Below are positions 23,368 to 31,518 of a DNA stretch of 37,111 nucleotides, piece by piece. A program made the position numbers and the translations under genes. The notes under the pieces are model-generated. The model saw nothing but the letters and a program-made list of their open reading frames with translations, searched no databases and had not been told where the DNA came from. The DNA is taken from positions 1 through 37,111 of the forward strand of contig CALLHT010000194.1 in the NCBI GenBank assembly GCA_938009335.1. Direction: 5' to 3'. Each line of letters begins with the position of its first letter. Position 1 is the stretch's first letter. Source of the stretch: an uncultured Rhizobiaceae group bacterium (lineage in GTDB: Bacteria > Pseudomonadota > Alphaproteobacteria > Rhizobiales > Rhizobiaceae).

Positions 23368-24309
23368 ATGAAAAATTACCAAAACATCTTCACGGCCATT
23401 CAAGTGCAAGGGCCTCCGGGCCAGGGCATCCCTCTTCCAAGAGGCGATGAAGCGAGAATTGGTGAGGGCAAGCTCAACTACTGGATTGGTAAATTTGGTA
23501 ATGCCCAGATCGGTCCGTTGTATCTGGGTACGCTGGGTCTGATTTCGCTGGTCACATTCCTGATTGCGTTCAACATCATCGGCTTGAACTATCTCGCGCA
23601 AGTGGGCTGGGATCCGGTGCAATTTGTCCGCCAGCTCTTCTGGCTATCACTTGACCCGCCAGCGGAGAAATATGGACTTCAGGTACTACCACCCTTGCAA
23701 GAGGGCGGTTGGTATATGATCACTGGCTTCTTCTTGACGGTCAGTGTTCTGACCTGGTGGTTGCGTACCTATCGCCGTGCGAAGTCATTGGGTCTAGGCA
23801 TGCACATCCCAATTGCGTTTGCATCCGCTATCTTCCTGTTCCTGGTATTGGGCTTTATTCGTCCATTGCTGATGGGGAGTTGGTCTCATGGTGTTCCATA
23901 TGGTGTGTTCTCGCATCTGGATTGGACGAACAACTTTTCGCTCATTTACGGCAACCTGTTCTACAATCCATTCCATGCACTATCGATTGCGTTCCTTTAT
24001 GGTTCTGCATTGTTGTTCGCCATGCATGGCGCGACCATTCTCGCTGTCACACGGTATGGCGGCGAGCGTGAGATCGAGCAGATTACAACACGCGGAACAG
24101 CTTCAGAACGTGCAGCTTTATTCTGGCGCTGGACCATGGGCTTTAACGCGACCATGGAATCGATTCACAGATGGGCATGGTGGTTTGCGATGCTAACCAC
24201 TTTGACTGGCGGTATCGGCATCTTGCTCACAGGCACGGTTGTTGATGACTGGTCAGCTTGGGCAATCAAGCACGGTGTACTGCATGAAAGTGGAACGAAT
24301 ATCCGTTAA
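23368..24309 (+). CDS. pufM: Photosynthetic reaction centre M subunit
   Basis: Five-helix partner of PufL. It has 313 residues with HGVPYGVFSHLDWTNNFSLI, FYNPFHALSIAFLYGSALLF (special-pair and iron-ligand histidines), and FNATMESIHRWAWWFAMLTT. The strong ribosome site AAGGAGGAG overlaps the end of pufL. The protein ends HESGTNIR, and neither pufC (tetrahaem cytochrome subunit) nor pufX follows: the operon ends in a terminator 29 bp downstream. Electron donation to the centre must therefore come from a soluble or membrane-anchored cytochrome c encoded elsewhere. Confidence 0.98.
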   Translation: MKNYQNIFTAIQVQGPPGQGIPLPRGDEARIGEGKLNYWIGKFGNAQIGPLYLGTLGLISLVTFLIAFNIIGLNYLAQVGWDPVQFVRQLFWLSLDPPAEKYGLQVLPPLQEGGWYMITGFFLTVSVLTWWLRTYRRAKSLGLGMHIPIAFASAIFLFLVLGFIRPLLMGSWSHGVPYGVFSHLDWTNNFSLIYGNLFYNPFHALSIAFLYGSALLFAMHGATILAVTRYGGEREIEQITTRGTASERAALFWRWTMGFNATMESIHRWAWWFAMLTTLTGGIGILLTGTVVDDWSAWAIKHGVLHESGTNIR

Positions 24310-24337
24310 GGTTACAGGATAATCTCAATCCAGAAAG

Positions 24338-24363
24338 AAGGGCGCTGATTAAGCGCCCTTTTT
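24338..24363 (+). terminator. Rho-independent terminator of the puf operon
   Basis: AAGGGCGC (24338-24345) pairs with GCGCCCTT (24353-24360) across a seven-base loop and is followed by a run of T to 24363. It lies 29 bp after the pufM stop. It may also serve the convergent SCP2-domain gene, since the opposite strand has the A-rich flank. Confidence 0.92.
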
Positions 24364-24405
24364 CGTTATAAGGATAAGGGGTGATGTTGTTTGTGAGACT
24401 GTGGT

Positions 24406-24783
24406 CTAATTCAATTCAGGCGGGGCAAAGAACTGATGCAGCTTGATGGCTAGAGATATCGGCCCTTCATAACGTAGCTTACGTCTAAAAAATGCTTCCT
24501 GCCCGGTGAGACGCCCCATGACCATGTCGACATAGGTTTGCGCCGACATTTTCAAGGTAAGCGTTGGGTTTGCATGAATTCCCTGCTCTAGAGAACAAGT
24601 GTCACTTTTGATGGTCGCAAAGAAGTCTGCTCCGTCATCGCCTGATAGTTTGAACTGCAGAATTGCGTTAAGACCACGCGCAGCCTCAGGCCGAAATCGC
24701 GATGGCATGCCTGAAATAATTTGCTCAATGGTTGGATCTGAAATCACTGTTAAAGCTCTGAAATTATGTCGAAACACAGTCAT
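24406..24783 (-). CDS. SCP2 sterol-binding-domain protein
   Basis: A 125-residue protein that is almost entirely one SCP2 (sterol carrier protein 2) domain: an N-terminal helix (IEQIISGMPSRFRPEAARGL), a beta sheet (LQFKLSGDDGADFFATIKSD), and the C-terminal helix motif MVMGRLTGQEAFFRRKLRYEG followed by LAIKLHQFF. SCP2 folds bind lipids in a hydrophobic tunnel; in bacteria some (UbiT) take part in quinone synthesis. A role in quinone or lipid supply for the reaction centre is possible but only inferred. It is convergent with the puf operon and divergent from the methyltransferase gene with a 58-bp gap. No clear ribosome site is visible before the ATG. Confidence 0.85.
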   Translation of the reverse strand: MTVFRHNFRALTVISDPTIEQIISGMPSRFRPEAARGLNAILQFKLSGDDGADFFATIKSDTCSLEQGIHANPTLTLKMSAQTYVDMVMGRLTGQEAFFRRKLRYEGPISLAIKLHQFFAPPELN

Positions 24784-24841
24784 TTATGTATAGCACTGAT
24801 AAGGGATTTCTACAAAAATCAGACGAAAAATTTGCCAAATT

Positions 24842-25474
24842 ATGCTAAGAAAACCTATGGAAAGTTTTCGATTATTTCTGGCATTGGTTATTCTTTATAT
24901 CATGCCAATCGTGATTACCTTTTGGGTCGTCATTCATGCGTTCTCGGATACTTGGCGCAATACCAATCCGATGCGAGCTTACGCTTTTGCCGGTCTTTGC
25001 ATCGTGCTTGTTACGGCGTTTTGTTACAGCCTTCAGAACATCCTTCTTGGTTCTGATTTGGGAAATTCTCTCGCGCTTTTTCTAGTTGGCGCGGCTATCT
25101 ATCTAGCTTCTTGGTTTCTGTGGCGACCTGTTAAACACCATCTTGATTTCAAAACATTTGCAGGCATACCGGAAGTCACCAATGAGAAGATCAGCCTCAT
25201 CACCGATGGCCCATTCGCGATGGTGCGGCACCCGCGATATTTAATGGTTTGGATCGGAGTACTGGGCTGGTGCCTGATGGCGAATTATTCCGGCGCGTAT
25301 GCAATCGGGATCGCGTCTATGTTTGGCCTGTTGATCATCGTTAATCTAGAAGAGCGCGATCTGATCAAGCGGTTCGGCGACGAATACCGCGCATATCAGA
25401 AAAATGTACCACAGCTCATCCCGACGCGTGATGGCGTGCGTGACTTTATTTCAAATAATTTTCGAAAGCAGTAG
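24842..25474 (+). CDS. ICMT/PEMT-like membrane methyltransferase family protein
   Basis: A 210-residue polytopic membrane protein with about five predicted helices and the C-terminal signature of the isoprenylcysteine carboxyl methyltransferase / phospholipid methyltransferase superfamily: GPFAMVRHPRYLMVWIGVLG, a further helix, and NLEERDLIKRFGDEYRAYQK with the EER and YRxY SAM-binding elements. The substrate cannot be read from sequence; a lipid, isoprenoid or quinone-like acceptor is plausible. Two starts are possible, ATG 24842 and ATG 24857 (MESFRLFLAL); neither has a strong ribosome site. It ends two bases before the convergent idi gene. Confidence 0.8.
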   Translation: MLRKPMESFRLFLALVILYIMPIVITFWVVIHAFSDTWRNTNPMRAYAFAGLCIVLVTAFCYSLQNILLGSDLGNSLALFLVGAAIYLASWFLWRPVKHHLDFKTFAGIPEVTNEKISLITDGPFAMVRHPRYLMVWIGVLGWCLMANYSGAYAIGIASMFGLLIIVNLEERDLIKRFGDEYRAYQKNVPQLIPTRDGVRDFISNNFRKQ

Positions 25475-25476
25475 AG

Positions 25477-26082
25477 TTAGAAATCGAGCTCTGGGAACTT
25501 GCTCACATATATGCGGAACCAGGGCGTGAACTTCTCGGGCGTATCCATAATCTCCTGGTGCAGATCTATCGCTTTAATCCAACGAATTTCAGCAACCTCG
25601 TCAGGGTTCAAATCATAGTCCAGCGTGTGCTTATCTGCCTCTGCGCGGAACATGTGAACGCGCTCGCGCTCCCATAAACCATTTCCCACATCTGCAGAAT
25701 ATTCGACGATACGCTTTGCTTGCGTATCAATAGCAATACCCAGTTCTTCATCAAGGCGACGGGCAACCGCATCATGAATATCCTCGCCCATATGCGGATG
25801 CGTGCAACATGTATTCGCCCATTGGCCGCCACAATGATATTTGCAATCAGCTCGGCGTTGGATGAGCAACTCGTCGCCATCGAAGATGAAGACCGACAAG
25901 GCTAAATGGTGAACGCCTTTGATATGGGCTTCGATCTTTTCTATCGGAAACAACGTACCATCAGCAGAGATCCCTGGGATCATAATGGCCGGATCACTGG
26001 GTGCAAGGGTGCAGCTAGACTGCGCATCAATGTCAGGTCCGTCTGCTGCATCCGGTGTTAGATAGAGAACATCGTCAAGCAT
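25477..26082 (-). CDS. idi: Isopentenyl-diphosphate delta-isomerase, type 1
   Basis: Interconverts IPP and DMAPP, feeding prenyl chain synthesis by CrtE. The 201-residue Nudix-fold protein shows HHLALSVFIFDGDELLIQRR, the catalytic-cysteine region WANTCCTHPHMGED, the Nudix-like AVARRLDEELGI, and EVAEIRWI. Its N-terminus is about 40 residues longer than the minimal enzyme. It starts 15 bp after the hemA stop on the same strand and is the last gene of the long leftward bchHLM-puh-hemA run. With dxs at 1421 it brackets the crt genes with both ends of precursor supply. Confidence 0.95.
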   Translation of the reverse strand: MLDDVLYLTPDAADGPDIDAQSSCTLAPSDPAIMIPGISADGTLFPIEKIEAHIKGVHHLALSVFIFDGDELLIQRRADCKYHCGGQWANTCCTHPHMGEDIHDAVARRLDEELGIAIDTQAKRIVEYSADVGNGLWERERVHMFRAEADKHTLDYDLNPDEVAEIRWIKAIDLHQEIMDTPEKFTPWFRIYVSKFPELDF

Positions 26083-26097
26083 CGCTTTAACCGCTCT

Positions 26098-27312
26098 CTA
26101 CGCAACCGCACGGGAAAGCGCGCATTGTGACCAAAGCTCGGACAATGCGCTGACGAGTTTTTCAATATCACTTTCTGTATGAACCGGCGAAGGTGTAATG
26201 CGCAAACGCTCAGTCCCTTGGGGGACTGTAGGATAGTTGATCGGCTGCACATAGATGCCGTGATTATCCAGAAGTAGATCAGAGATAAATTTACACTTTT
26301 TCGCATCACCCACCATGACCGGAACAATGTGGCTGTCGTTCAACATGTGAGGTACGCCAACTGCATCCAGCTTTTCGCGAAGTAGGCGAACGTTGCGGCG
26401 TTGTTGCTGACGCTCAATCTCGCTTTGCTTCAGGTGCTTGATTGAGGCCGTTGCGCCCGCGGCAAGCGCCGGGGGTAGGGCAGTTGAGAAAATAAAGCCG
26501 GAAGCAAATGAACGCACAAAGTCGATCAGGTTTGCAGAACCAGCGATGTATCCGCCCATCACGCCATATGCTTTACCAAGCGTACCTTGAATGACGGTTA
26601 TACGGTCCATCAGACCTTCACGCTCAGCGACACCGCCACCGCGCGGACCATAAAGGCCAACGGCGTGAACTTCATCGAGATAGGTCATTGCTCCATATTC
26701 TTCACAGACATCGCAAATCTCGGCAATCGGGGCAATGTCGCCATCCATCGAATAAACGGATTCAAAGGCAACAATGCGTGCAGCATCCGGATCTGTATCG
26801 GCAAGGCGTTTTGCCAGGTCTTCCACATCATTGTGCTTCCAGATCGTCTTTTGAGCTCGGCTATGGCGAATGCCTTCGATCATGGACGCGTGGTTATCAG
26901 CATCCGACAGGATCACCGCATTCGGCAGGCGCGCACCCAGTGTTGAAAGTGCCGCCCAGTTGGCCACATAGCCAGATGTCAACAAAAGTGCTGCCTCTTT
27001 TGCGTGCAGGTCAGCGAGTTCTTCCTCAAGCACAACGTGATAATGGTTTGTACCCGAAATGTTGCGCGTGCCTCCAGCACCTGCACCACTTTTATCGAGA
27101 GCGTCTTTCATCGCGTTCACAGTATTAGGGTGTTGTCCCATGCCCAGATAGTCGTTGGAACACCAAACCGTAACATCTTTGATGCGGCCGTCCACATGGC
27201 GTTTAGCCCGGGGGAATTGTCCTTTTGCTCGCTCCAGATCCGCGAAAACCCGGTAATTTCCAGCTTCGCGCAATGCGTCCAATTCTTGCTCGAAGTGCTT
27301 CTCGAAATTCAT
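26098..27312 (-). CDS. hemA: 5-aminolevulinate synthase
   Basis: PLP-dependent condensation of glycine and succinyl-CoA to 5-aminolevulinate, the entry step to tetrapyrroles in alphaproteobacteria. The 404-residue protein is of normal length. It shows VWCSNDYLGMGQHPNTVNAM, GAGAGGTRNISGTNHYHVVL, YLDEVHAVGLYGPRGGGVAE and the PLP-lysine segment IQGTLGKAYGVMGGYIAG. The C-terminus reads LRITPSPVHTESDIEKLV. The ribosome site AGGAG overlaps the puhE stop four bases upstream of the start, so it is coupled to the pigment operon. It may be a phototrophy-dedicated copy. Confidence 0.97.
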   Translation of the reverse strand: MNFEKHFEQELDALREAGNYRVFADLERAKGQFPRAKRHVDGRIKDVTVWCSNDYLGMGQHPNTVNAMKDALDKSGAGAGGTRNISGTNHYHVVLEEELADLHAKEAALLLTSGYVANWAALSTLGARLPNAVILSDADNHASMIEGIRHSRAQKTIWKHNDVEDLAKRLADTDPDAARIVAFESVYSMDGDIAPIAEICDVCEEYGAMTYLDEVHAVGLYGPRGGGVAEREGLMDRITVIQGTLGKAYGVMGGYIAGSANLIDFVRSFASGFIFSTALPPALAAGATASIKHLKQSEIERQQQRRNVRLLREKLDAVGVPHMLNDSHIVPVMVGDAKKCKFISDLLLDNHGIYVQPINYPTVPQGTERLRITPSPVHTESDIEKLVSALSELWSQCALSRAVA

Positions 27313-27316
27313 TTAA

Positions 27317-28147
27317 TCAACTCCTGCCTGCCGGTTCCCTGTCTTGCAACGCAGTTAACACTGCATTTTCTGTTTCCCCATTTGCTGGGTTTTGTCGGGT
27401 CATTGCCCAACTCCATAGTCTGCTATCTGCAACCGGCAATACCATGAATATATGTTCAAGGATTGCTAGCGCAACCAGCGTCGTAAGCATAGTAACTTGT
27501 GTTTGAACGGCTGCGTCATATTGCACATGATTTAAAGCATAAATCCCGCCAGAGAAAAAGGCGATACACCCTGTCAGAGATAACCAAAACGCGATGCTAA
27601 TCCTGTCATGCCGGAAATAGGTTTTCATATAGGCCAGACGTTCCGGGATCATATTGGTGGAAAGTTCCGGTGCACCTGAAAAGATAGTCAGTTTTGCGCC
27701 CAGTCGCATTATCCATAGAAGCGCAAAGGTTTTTATCGCCATCCCGCTGCCGCCGCTTGAGTCAAGAACGGCTAATAACCCAAGCATAATTACAAGCGCG
27801 TATTCGTGATGTGCGATGGCGCGGAAGGCAAGTTTAAAGCGCTCGAACTCTGAAACATCATCCGGGCAAGCCTCAGTGCGACTACCGGTTATCATGCCGG
27901 ATAGAAGCGTGAATTCTACCCATCCCCAAATGATGATTGCTGAGAAGAAGCCGAGATATACCGCCCACGCACCTGATTGCGCGCTTGCAATCAAGACACC
28001 TGCAAATCCGAAAGCGCAAAGAACCGTCATACCAATTAAACGAAGGTTCATCTGCGTATCCAATCCCCGAGCAAGCCAAAGCACGGCTCCGGTGGAGGCC
28101 CACCAAACCAGAACAACAGTTGCAATCGGGATTAGAATTTCGCTCAT
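27317..28147 (-). CDS. puhE: Photosynthetic complex assembly protein PuhE
   Basis: A 276-residue polytopic membrane protein (about seven helices, DUF3623 type). In Rhodobacter, PuhE influences bacteriochlorophyll production and reaction-centre assembly. Visible features are the N-terminal VLVWWASTGAVLWLARGL, WGWVEFTLLSGMITGSRTEA, FRAIAHHEYALVIM and RLAYMKTYFRHDRISIAFWL, all typical of the family. It lies between acsF and hemA, the conserved order. The hemA start follows four bases after its stop. Confidence 0.93.
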   Translation of the reverse strand: MSEILIPIATVVLVWWASTGAVLWLARGLDTQMNLRLIGMTVLCAFGFAGVLIASAQSGAWAVYLGFFSAIIIWGWVEFTLLSGMITGSRTEACPDDVSEFERFKLAFRAIAHHEYALVIMLGLLAVLDSSGGSGMAIKTFALLWIMRLGAKLTIFSGAPELSTNMIPERLAYMKTYFRHDRISIAFWLSLTGCIAFFSGGIYALNHVQYDAAVQTQVTMLTTLVALAILEHIFMVLPVADSRLWSWAMTRQNPANGETENAVLTALQDREPAGRS

Positions 28148-28163
28148 AGTTTGTTCAGTTTCC

Positions 28164-29258
28164 CTACCAGGTTGGACATAGTCTGCTGGTTTCAGGAATC
28201 TCGTTTCCTTTCGTCGGGATCATGTAAAGCCTCAAGAAGTTCCATCCGGCTCTTGCGCCAAGAACAGCCTTTTTAGCTTTGCCTATGATGCCGCCTTGCT
28301 TGTGGGCTGCATCCATTGCGATTGAAATCTCGTTCAACTTTCGCAGACGTTGGATGAAAGCGGGATGATCCAGATCAAGAAGAAGTGGGAAACATTGCTT
28401 CGAGATTTCATTGGTGATGCGGAAGACACGGAAATCATAATCCTCGATGTCAATGTCCAGCGCCTTATGGAATTCAGGCCGCGCATGATCACGAACAAAC
28501 ATGGTTGCATAGACTGCACACAAGAAAAACTTGATCCAAAGTTTGTTGCGGCCTTGAAGCAGTTTCGGGTCCGCACGCATCAGCAGCGAGAACGCCTCAC
28601 CATGGCGGAATTCGTCATTGCACCATTCTTCGAACCATTTGAAGATCGGGTGAAAGCGTTTGTCCGGGTTCTTCTCTAAATGCCTGAAGATCGTGATGTA
28701 GCGCGCATAGCCAATTTTCTCAGAAAGATATGTCGCGTAGAAAATAAATTTCGGTTGGAAGAACGTATATTTCTTGGCCTTGGTCAGGAATCCAAGATTC
28801 ACGCCGATATCAAAGTCTTTCAACGCATCATTGATGAAGCCGGCATGACGTGCCTCATCACGGCTCATATATGAGAAGAGCTCTTTGATGTCCGGATTAG
28901 AGCCTCTACGTTTCATTTCTTTATAAAGAACGCAGCCGGAAAATTCTGCAGTCAGTGAACTCACCAGAAAATCCGTAAGCTCAGGGCGCAAACCTTCCGG
29001 AAGGGCCTCAAGATCGATGATATCCCATTCCTCATTACGCTTGAAGTGACCTTTATTCGGGTCTGCCTTCATTTCTGCAATCAGCGCATCCCATTCTTCA
29101 CGCACGCCGGAAACATCCGTCTTGTCCAGCTTGTCAAAGTCCGTTGTGTAAAATCGCGGATTGAGAAGGGTTGTCTCGTGGGCCAGTTTTGTGGTCTCGC
29201 TCTGCGTCTCCAGATCAACAGGACGCGCATTGCCTAATGTTCCTGCATGAGCGTTCAT
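28164..29258 (-). CDS. acsF: Mg-protoporphyrin IX monomethyl ester oxidative cyclase (aerobic)
   Basis: Oxygen-dependent diiron enzyme that closes the isocyclic ring E to give divinyl protochlorophyllide. It has 364 residues with the diiron carboxylate motifs EFSGCVLYKEM (Glu about 105), DEARHAG (about 134-140), and EWCNDEFRHGEAFSLLMRAD. The presence of AcsF, with no BchE in view, fits an organism that makes pigment in oxygen. It overlaps bciE by 4 bp (ATGA), which ties production of the two cyclase subunits together. Confidence 0.98.
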   Translation of the reverse strand: MNAHAGTLGNARPVDLETQSETTKLAHETTLLNPRFYTTDFDKLDKTDVSGVREEWDALIAEMKADPNKGHFKRNEEWDIIDLEALPEGLRPELTDFLVSSLTAEFSGCVLYKEMKRRGSNPDIKELFSYMSRDEARHAGFINDALKDFDIGVNLGFLTKAKKYTFFQPKFIFYATYLSEKIGYARYITIFRHLEKNPDKRFHPIFKWFEEWCNDEFRHGEAFSLLMRADPKLLQGRNKLWIKFFLCAVYATMFVRDHARPEFHKALDIDIEDYDFRVFRITNEISKQCFPLLLDLDHPAFIQRLRKLNEISIAMDAAHKQGGIIGKAKKAVLGARAGWNFLRLYMIPTKGNEIPETSRLCPTW

Positions 29259-29557
29259 AGTCTTTCCTCCGAAAAGCTGAACTCGCAGAGTTCCATGAAT
29301 TCAAAATCACCCGTCATTCTCGTCCAAAGCCGTTCAATCGGACCGGCGCGTTTGATGGTTGCCTTACGATCAAAGGTCTGATGCTCGCCATAAGGCACCT
29401 CAATCGGTTTGCCGTGAACCAGAACTTCGTCTCCCGGGTTCACGGTTGTGCCGTCATTGAAGCGGACATGCGCTTCAAAGCTTTCGAATTTGTTGACGAT
29501 TTCGACTGTGCAATCGACGTCTTCTGTCCGGTTAAGATTTAGTAGTTGTTTGATCAT
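29255..29557 (-). CDS. bciE: BciE, accessory subunit of the alphaproteobacterial aerobic cyclase
   Basis: A 100-residue soluble beta-rich protein (VEIVNKFESFEAHVRFNDGT, then TVNPGDEVLVHGKPIEVPYG and FDRKATIKRAGPIERLWTRM). Its size and its position directly upstream of acsF, with 4-bp overlaps to both acsF and puhC, match BciE, the extra subunit reported for the AcsF class found in Alphaproteobacteria. I rely on context and size together with the general sequence character; a profile search would settle it. Confidence 0.8.
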   Translation of the reverse strand: MIKQLLNLNRTEDVDCTVEIVNKFESFEAHVRFNDGTTVNPGDEVLVHGKPIEVPYGEHQTFDRKATIKRAGPIERLWTRMTGDFEFMELCEFSFSEERL

Positions 29558-30027
29558 CCTTTGGCTCCCTCTTCCGAATGATTGCTAGGTAGAAATTTTG
29601 CAAAACTTTCAATGGCAATTGGCCCGAAAGCATTAACGCGAATGTTCTCGCCGCTGGCGGGATCAGTGATCCGCAGATCGCCGTTCTCGGACTTCACCAG
29701 TTTGAATGGCAGGTTGAGATCAACTTCCTTGAGCGTGCGCATGCGAACAAGGCTGCGCATGGAAATCCGCACAAAAGCGCCTTCACCCTTGGTGAAACGG
29801 CCCAGACTTTCTTTGGTTCTGGCGTCATAAACCGCCAGCTCGCCGTTTTCTTCGTCGAGAATATACAGTGAGCGTTCCTCGACGGTTGCCTGTGCATTTC
29901 CGGATACCGGACCGTTTGACAGAACAGAACCGACAACCAGCAATAAGGCGAGAACCACCACTGCCAACGCTCCATAAAGCGGGAGTTTGTGAATGCCTGT
30001 GATTTCCTGTGTCGGGTTTTTGCTCAT
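29554..30027 (-). CDS. puhC: Photosynthetic complex assembly protein PuhC
   Basis: A 157-residue protein with one N-terminal membrane anchor (about residues 15-37, LPLYGALAVVVLALLLVVGS) and a periplasmic beta domain: ERSLYILDEENGELAVYDAR, FTKGEGAFVRISMRSLVRMR, and GENIRVNAFGPIAIESFAKF. This matches PuhC, which in Rhodobacter is needed for efficient assembly of the LH1-reaction centre complex. It is flanked by puhB (9 bp) and bciE (4-bp overlap). Confidence 0.93.
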   Translation of the reverse strand: MSKNPTQEITGIHKLPLYGALAVVVLALLLVVGSVLSNGPVSGNAQATVEERSLYILDEENGELAVYDARTKESLGRFTKGEGAFVRISMRSLVRMRTLKEVDLNLPFKLVKSENGDLRITDPASGENIRVNAFGPIAIESFAKFLPSNHSEEGAKG

Positions 30028-30036
30028 GATGTTGCT

Positions 30037-30726
30037 CTAAATACGGCCCTCTGGAGATGCAGGTGCTGCGGTCAGACGCCCACCTTTTACAGATGTCTGT
30101 TTGGTTGGTGAGGTTGATGGCGCTTCTGCTTCAATCGGTTTTTCATAGAAAGCATGAAGCTGCTCACTCAGAATTTTTGCGACATGTGAAATATTTCGAA
30201 CTGACCGCATTGCCGGTTCTGGCTTTGTTACTTTCCAAGGCCGTGCATGTGGCCAAAGGATTGCCCAAGACAGTTTCGAATGTTCTTTTAACTCAAGCGT
30301 AAGATTGCCGTTTTCTGCAAATGTCTCTTGCACATTAGCGCCGATCACCTGGGCAAATGGATAGTTGAAGGTCACCGGGAGCGCGATGCCAAAGCGCATA
30401 ACTACTCTTTTGTTGGTGATCGAATACACGGATGTTTTATGAACGGTCCGCGCATACCAGCGGATCATCGCAAAAACGATGAGCGCGGCAATCGCCATAA
30501 ATGAAGCACTGATCAGGCCCTGCATTGCAGTGCCCCCGTCATACATCGCAGTGGCAAATTTCCAGACCGCGACAATGCCAAAATAGGCGAGAATTTTTCG
30601 TTCATGCAAAACCGAACGGGCGAAAGCACGCGCGTCAGGCGCGCCTTGCCACACAAGATGTTCCCCTTCCGGCAGATGTGCCGGAAGGCCTGGAACGGGT
30701 TCGGTTGCAAAATCGTCGTGGCTCAC
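30037..30726 (-). CDS. puhB: Reaction-centre assembly protein PuhB
   Basis: A 229-residue membrane protein with two or three helices and a bacterial PH-like (bPH2) domain around SVYSITNKRVVMRFGIALPV. The N-terminus GLPAHLPEGEHLVWQGAPDA and the helix region are typical of PuhB, a dimeric assembly factor that promotes reaction-centre formation. The C-terminal tail is rich in S, T, P and K and looks disordered. It overlaps puhA by 4 bp. Confidence 0.94.
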   Translation of the reverse strand: MSHDDFATEPVPGLPAHLPEGEHLVWQGAPDARAFARSVLHERKILAYFGIVAVWKFATAMYDGGTAMQGLISASFMAIAALIVFAMIRWYARTVHKTSVYSITNKRVVMRFGIALPVTFNYPFAQVIGANVQETFAENGNLTLELKEHSKLSWAILWPHARPWKVTKPEPAMRSVRNISHVAKILSEQLHAFYEKPIEAEAPSTSPTKQTSVKGGRLTAAPASPEGRI

Positions 30727-31499
30727 AGCAGAGGCTCCTGACGATCAGGCGTTGCATACAACATGCCGCCACCAAAGTAGGCTTGGATTTTTTCCTCTTC
30801 CAGCATGGTGATCTGGTTATCAGACGCAGGCTTCGGAATGTCCTTAAACTGCTCCGAAATCAGAGCATGAACATAAAACTCTTTTCCGCTGCCGCGTAGT
30901 TTGTTGCGCAGTAACGCGAAATGTTGTGGAACCAGGAAAGACCGACGTCCTGATGTGACCTGATAGTAACGAATGACTGATTCCATTGTATCAACCCAAA
31001 CGTCTGTCACTTCACCAGCAATTTGACCGTCTGCTGCAATGATATTGAGACCATGCGGGTCTGTATCCATCGCAGCGATGCTGAAGTCTTTTGCTACACT
31101 CATCGGTTTAATTGCCGGATGACCATGGGGATCAAGGTCAGGATAGTCTGGACGTTCTGCCCATGCGGCTGGCCCCACACCGTCTTTCAATGGATTGCCG
31201 GTAGGCACCAAAGGTGAGCCCGCAACAGCACTTGTGCGTTCGGCTGCTATCGGACGCGTGTCGCGATTTTCGGGGTTAGGATAGGTTTTCGTGCCCTTAC
31301 CGTGTGGCAAGATGAATGTTTTTGGTGAAGGAAGAGAGATGAATGGGTCGTGATTATATTCGCCCTTCACATCGCTTTCCAAAGGATAGCCTTCCCGGCG
31401 GCTTTCAGATTGCAGATACCAGATCAGGCCCGCAAAAAAGAGCCAGAATGCATATAGCACGACCTGGGCAACGTCGAGGTTTCCAACAATTTCTACCAT
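30723..31499 (-). CDS. puhA: Photosynthetic reaction centre H subunit
   Basis: Single-span subunit capping the cytoplasmic face of the L-M core; it shapes proton entry to QB. The 258-residue length is exactly typical when the ATG at 31499 is used (MVEIVGNLDVAQVVLYAFWL), with GGAG at a suitable distance. The frame is open to 31685, but that extra 62 residues overlap lhaA and do not fit. Conserved features are the N-terminal helix, ESRREGYPLESD, FILPHGKGTKTYPNPENRDT, and the PRC-barrel-like cytoplasmic domain with GEVTDVWVDTMESVIRYYQV. Confidence 0.98.
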   Translation of the reverse strand: MVEIVGNLDVAQVVLYAFWLFFAGLIWYLQSESRREGYPLESDVKGEYNHDPFISLPSPKTFILPHGKGTKTYPNPENRDTRPIAAERTSAVAGSPLVPTGNPLKDGVGPAAWAERPDYPDLDPHGHPAIKPMSVAKDFSIAAMDTDPHGLNIIAADGQIAGEVTDVWVDTMESVIRYYQVTSGRRSFLVPQHFALLRNKLRGSGKEFYVHALISEQFKDIPKPASDNQITMLEEEKIQAYFGGGMLYATPDRQEPLL

Positions 31500-31518
31500 G
31501 GTTTTTCTCCAAGTTTGA

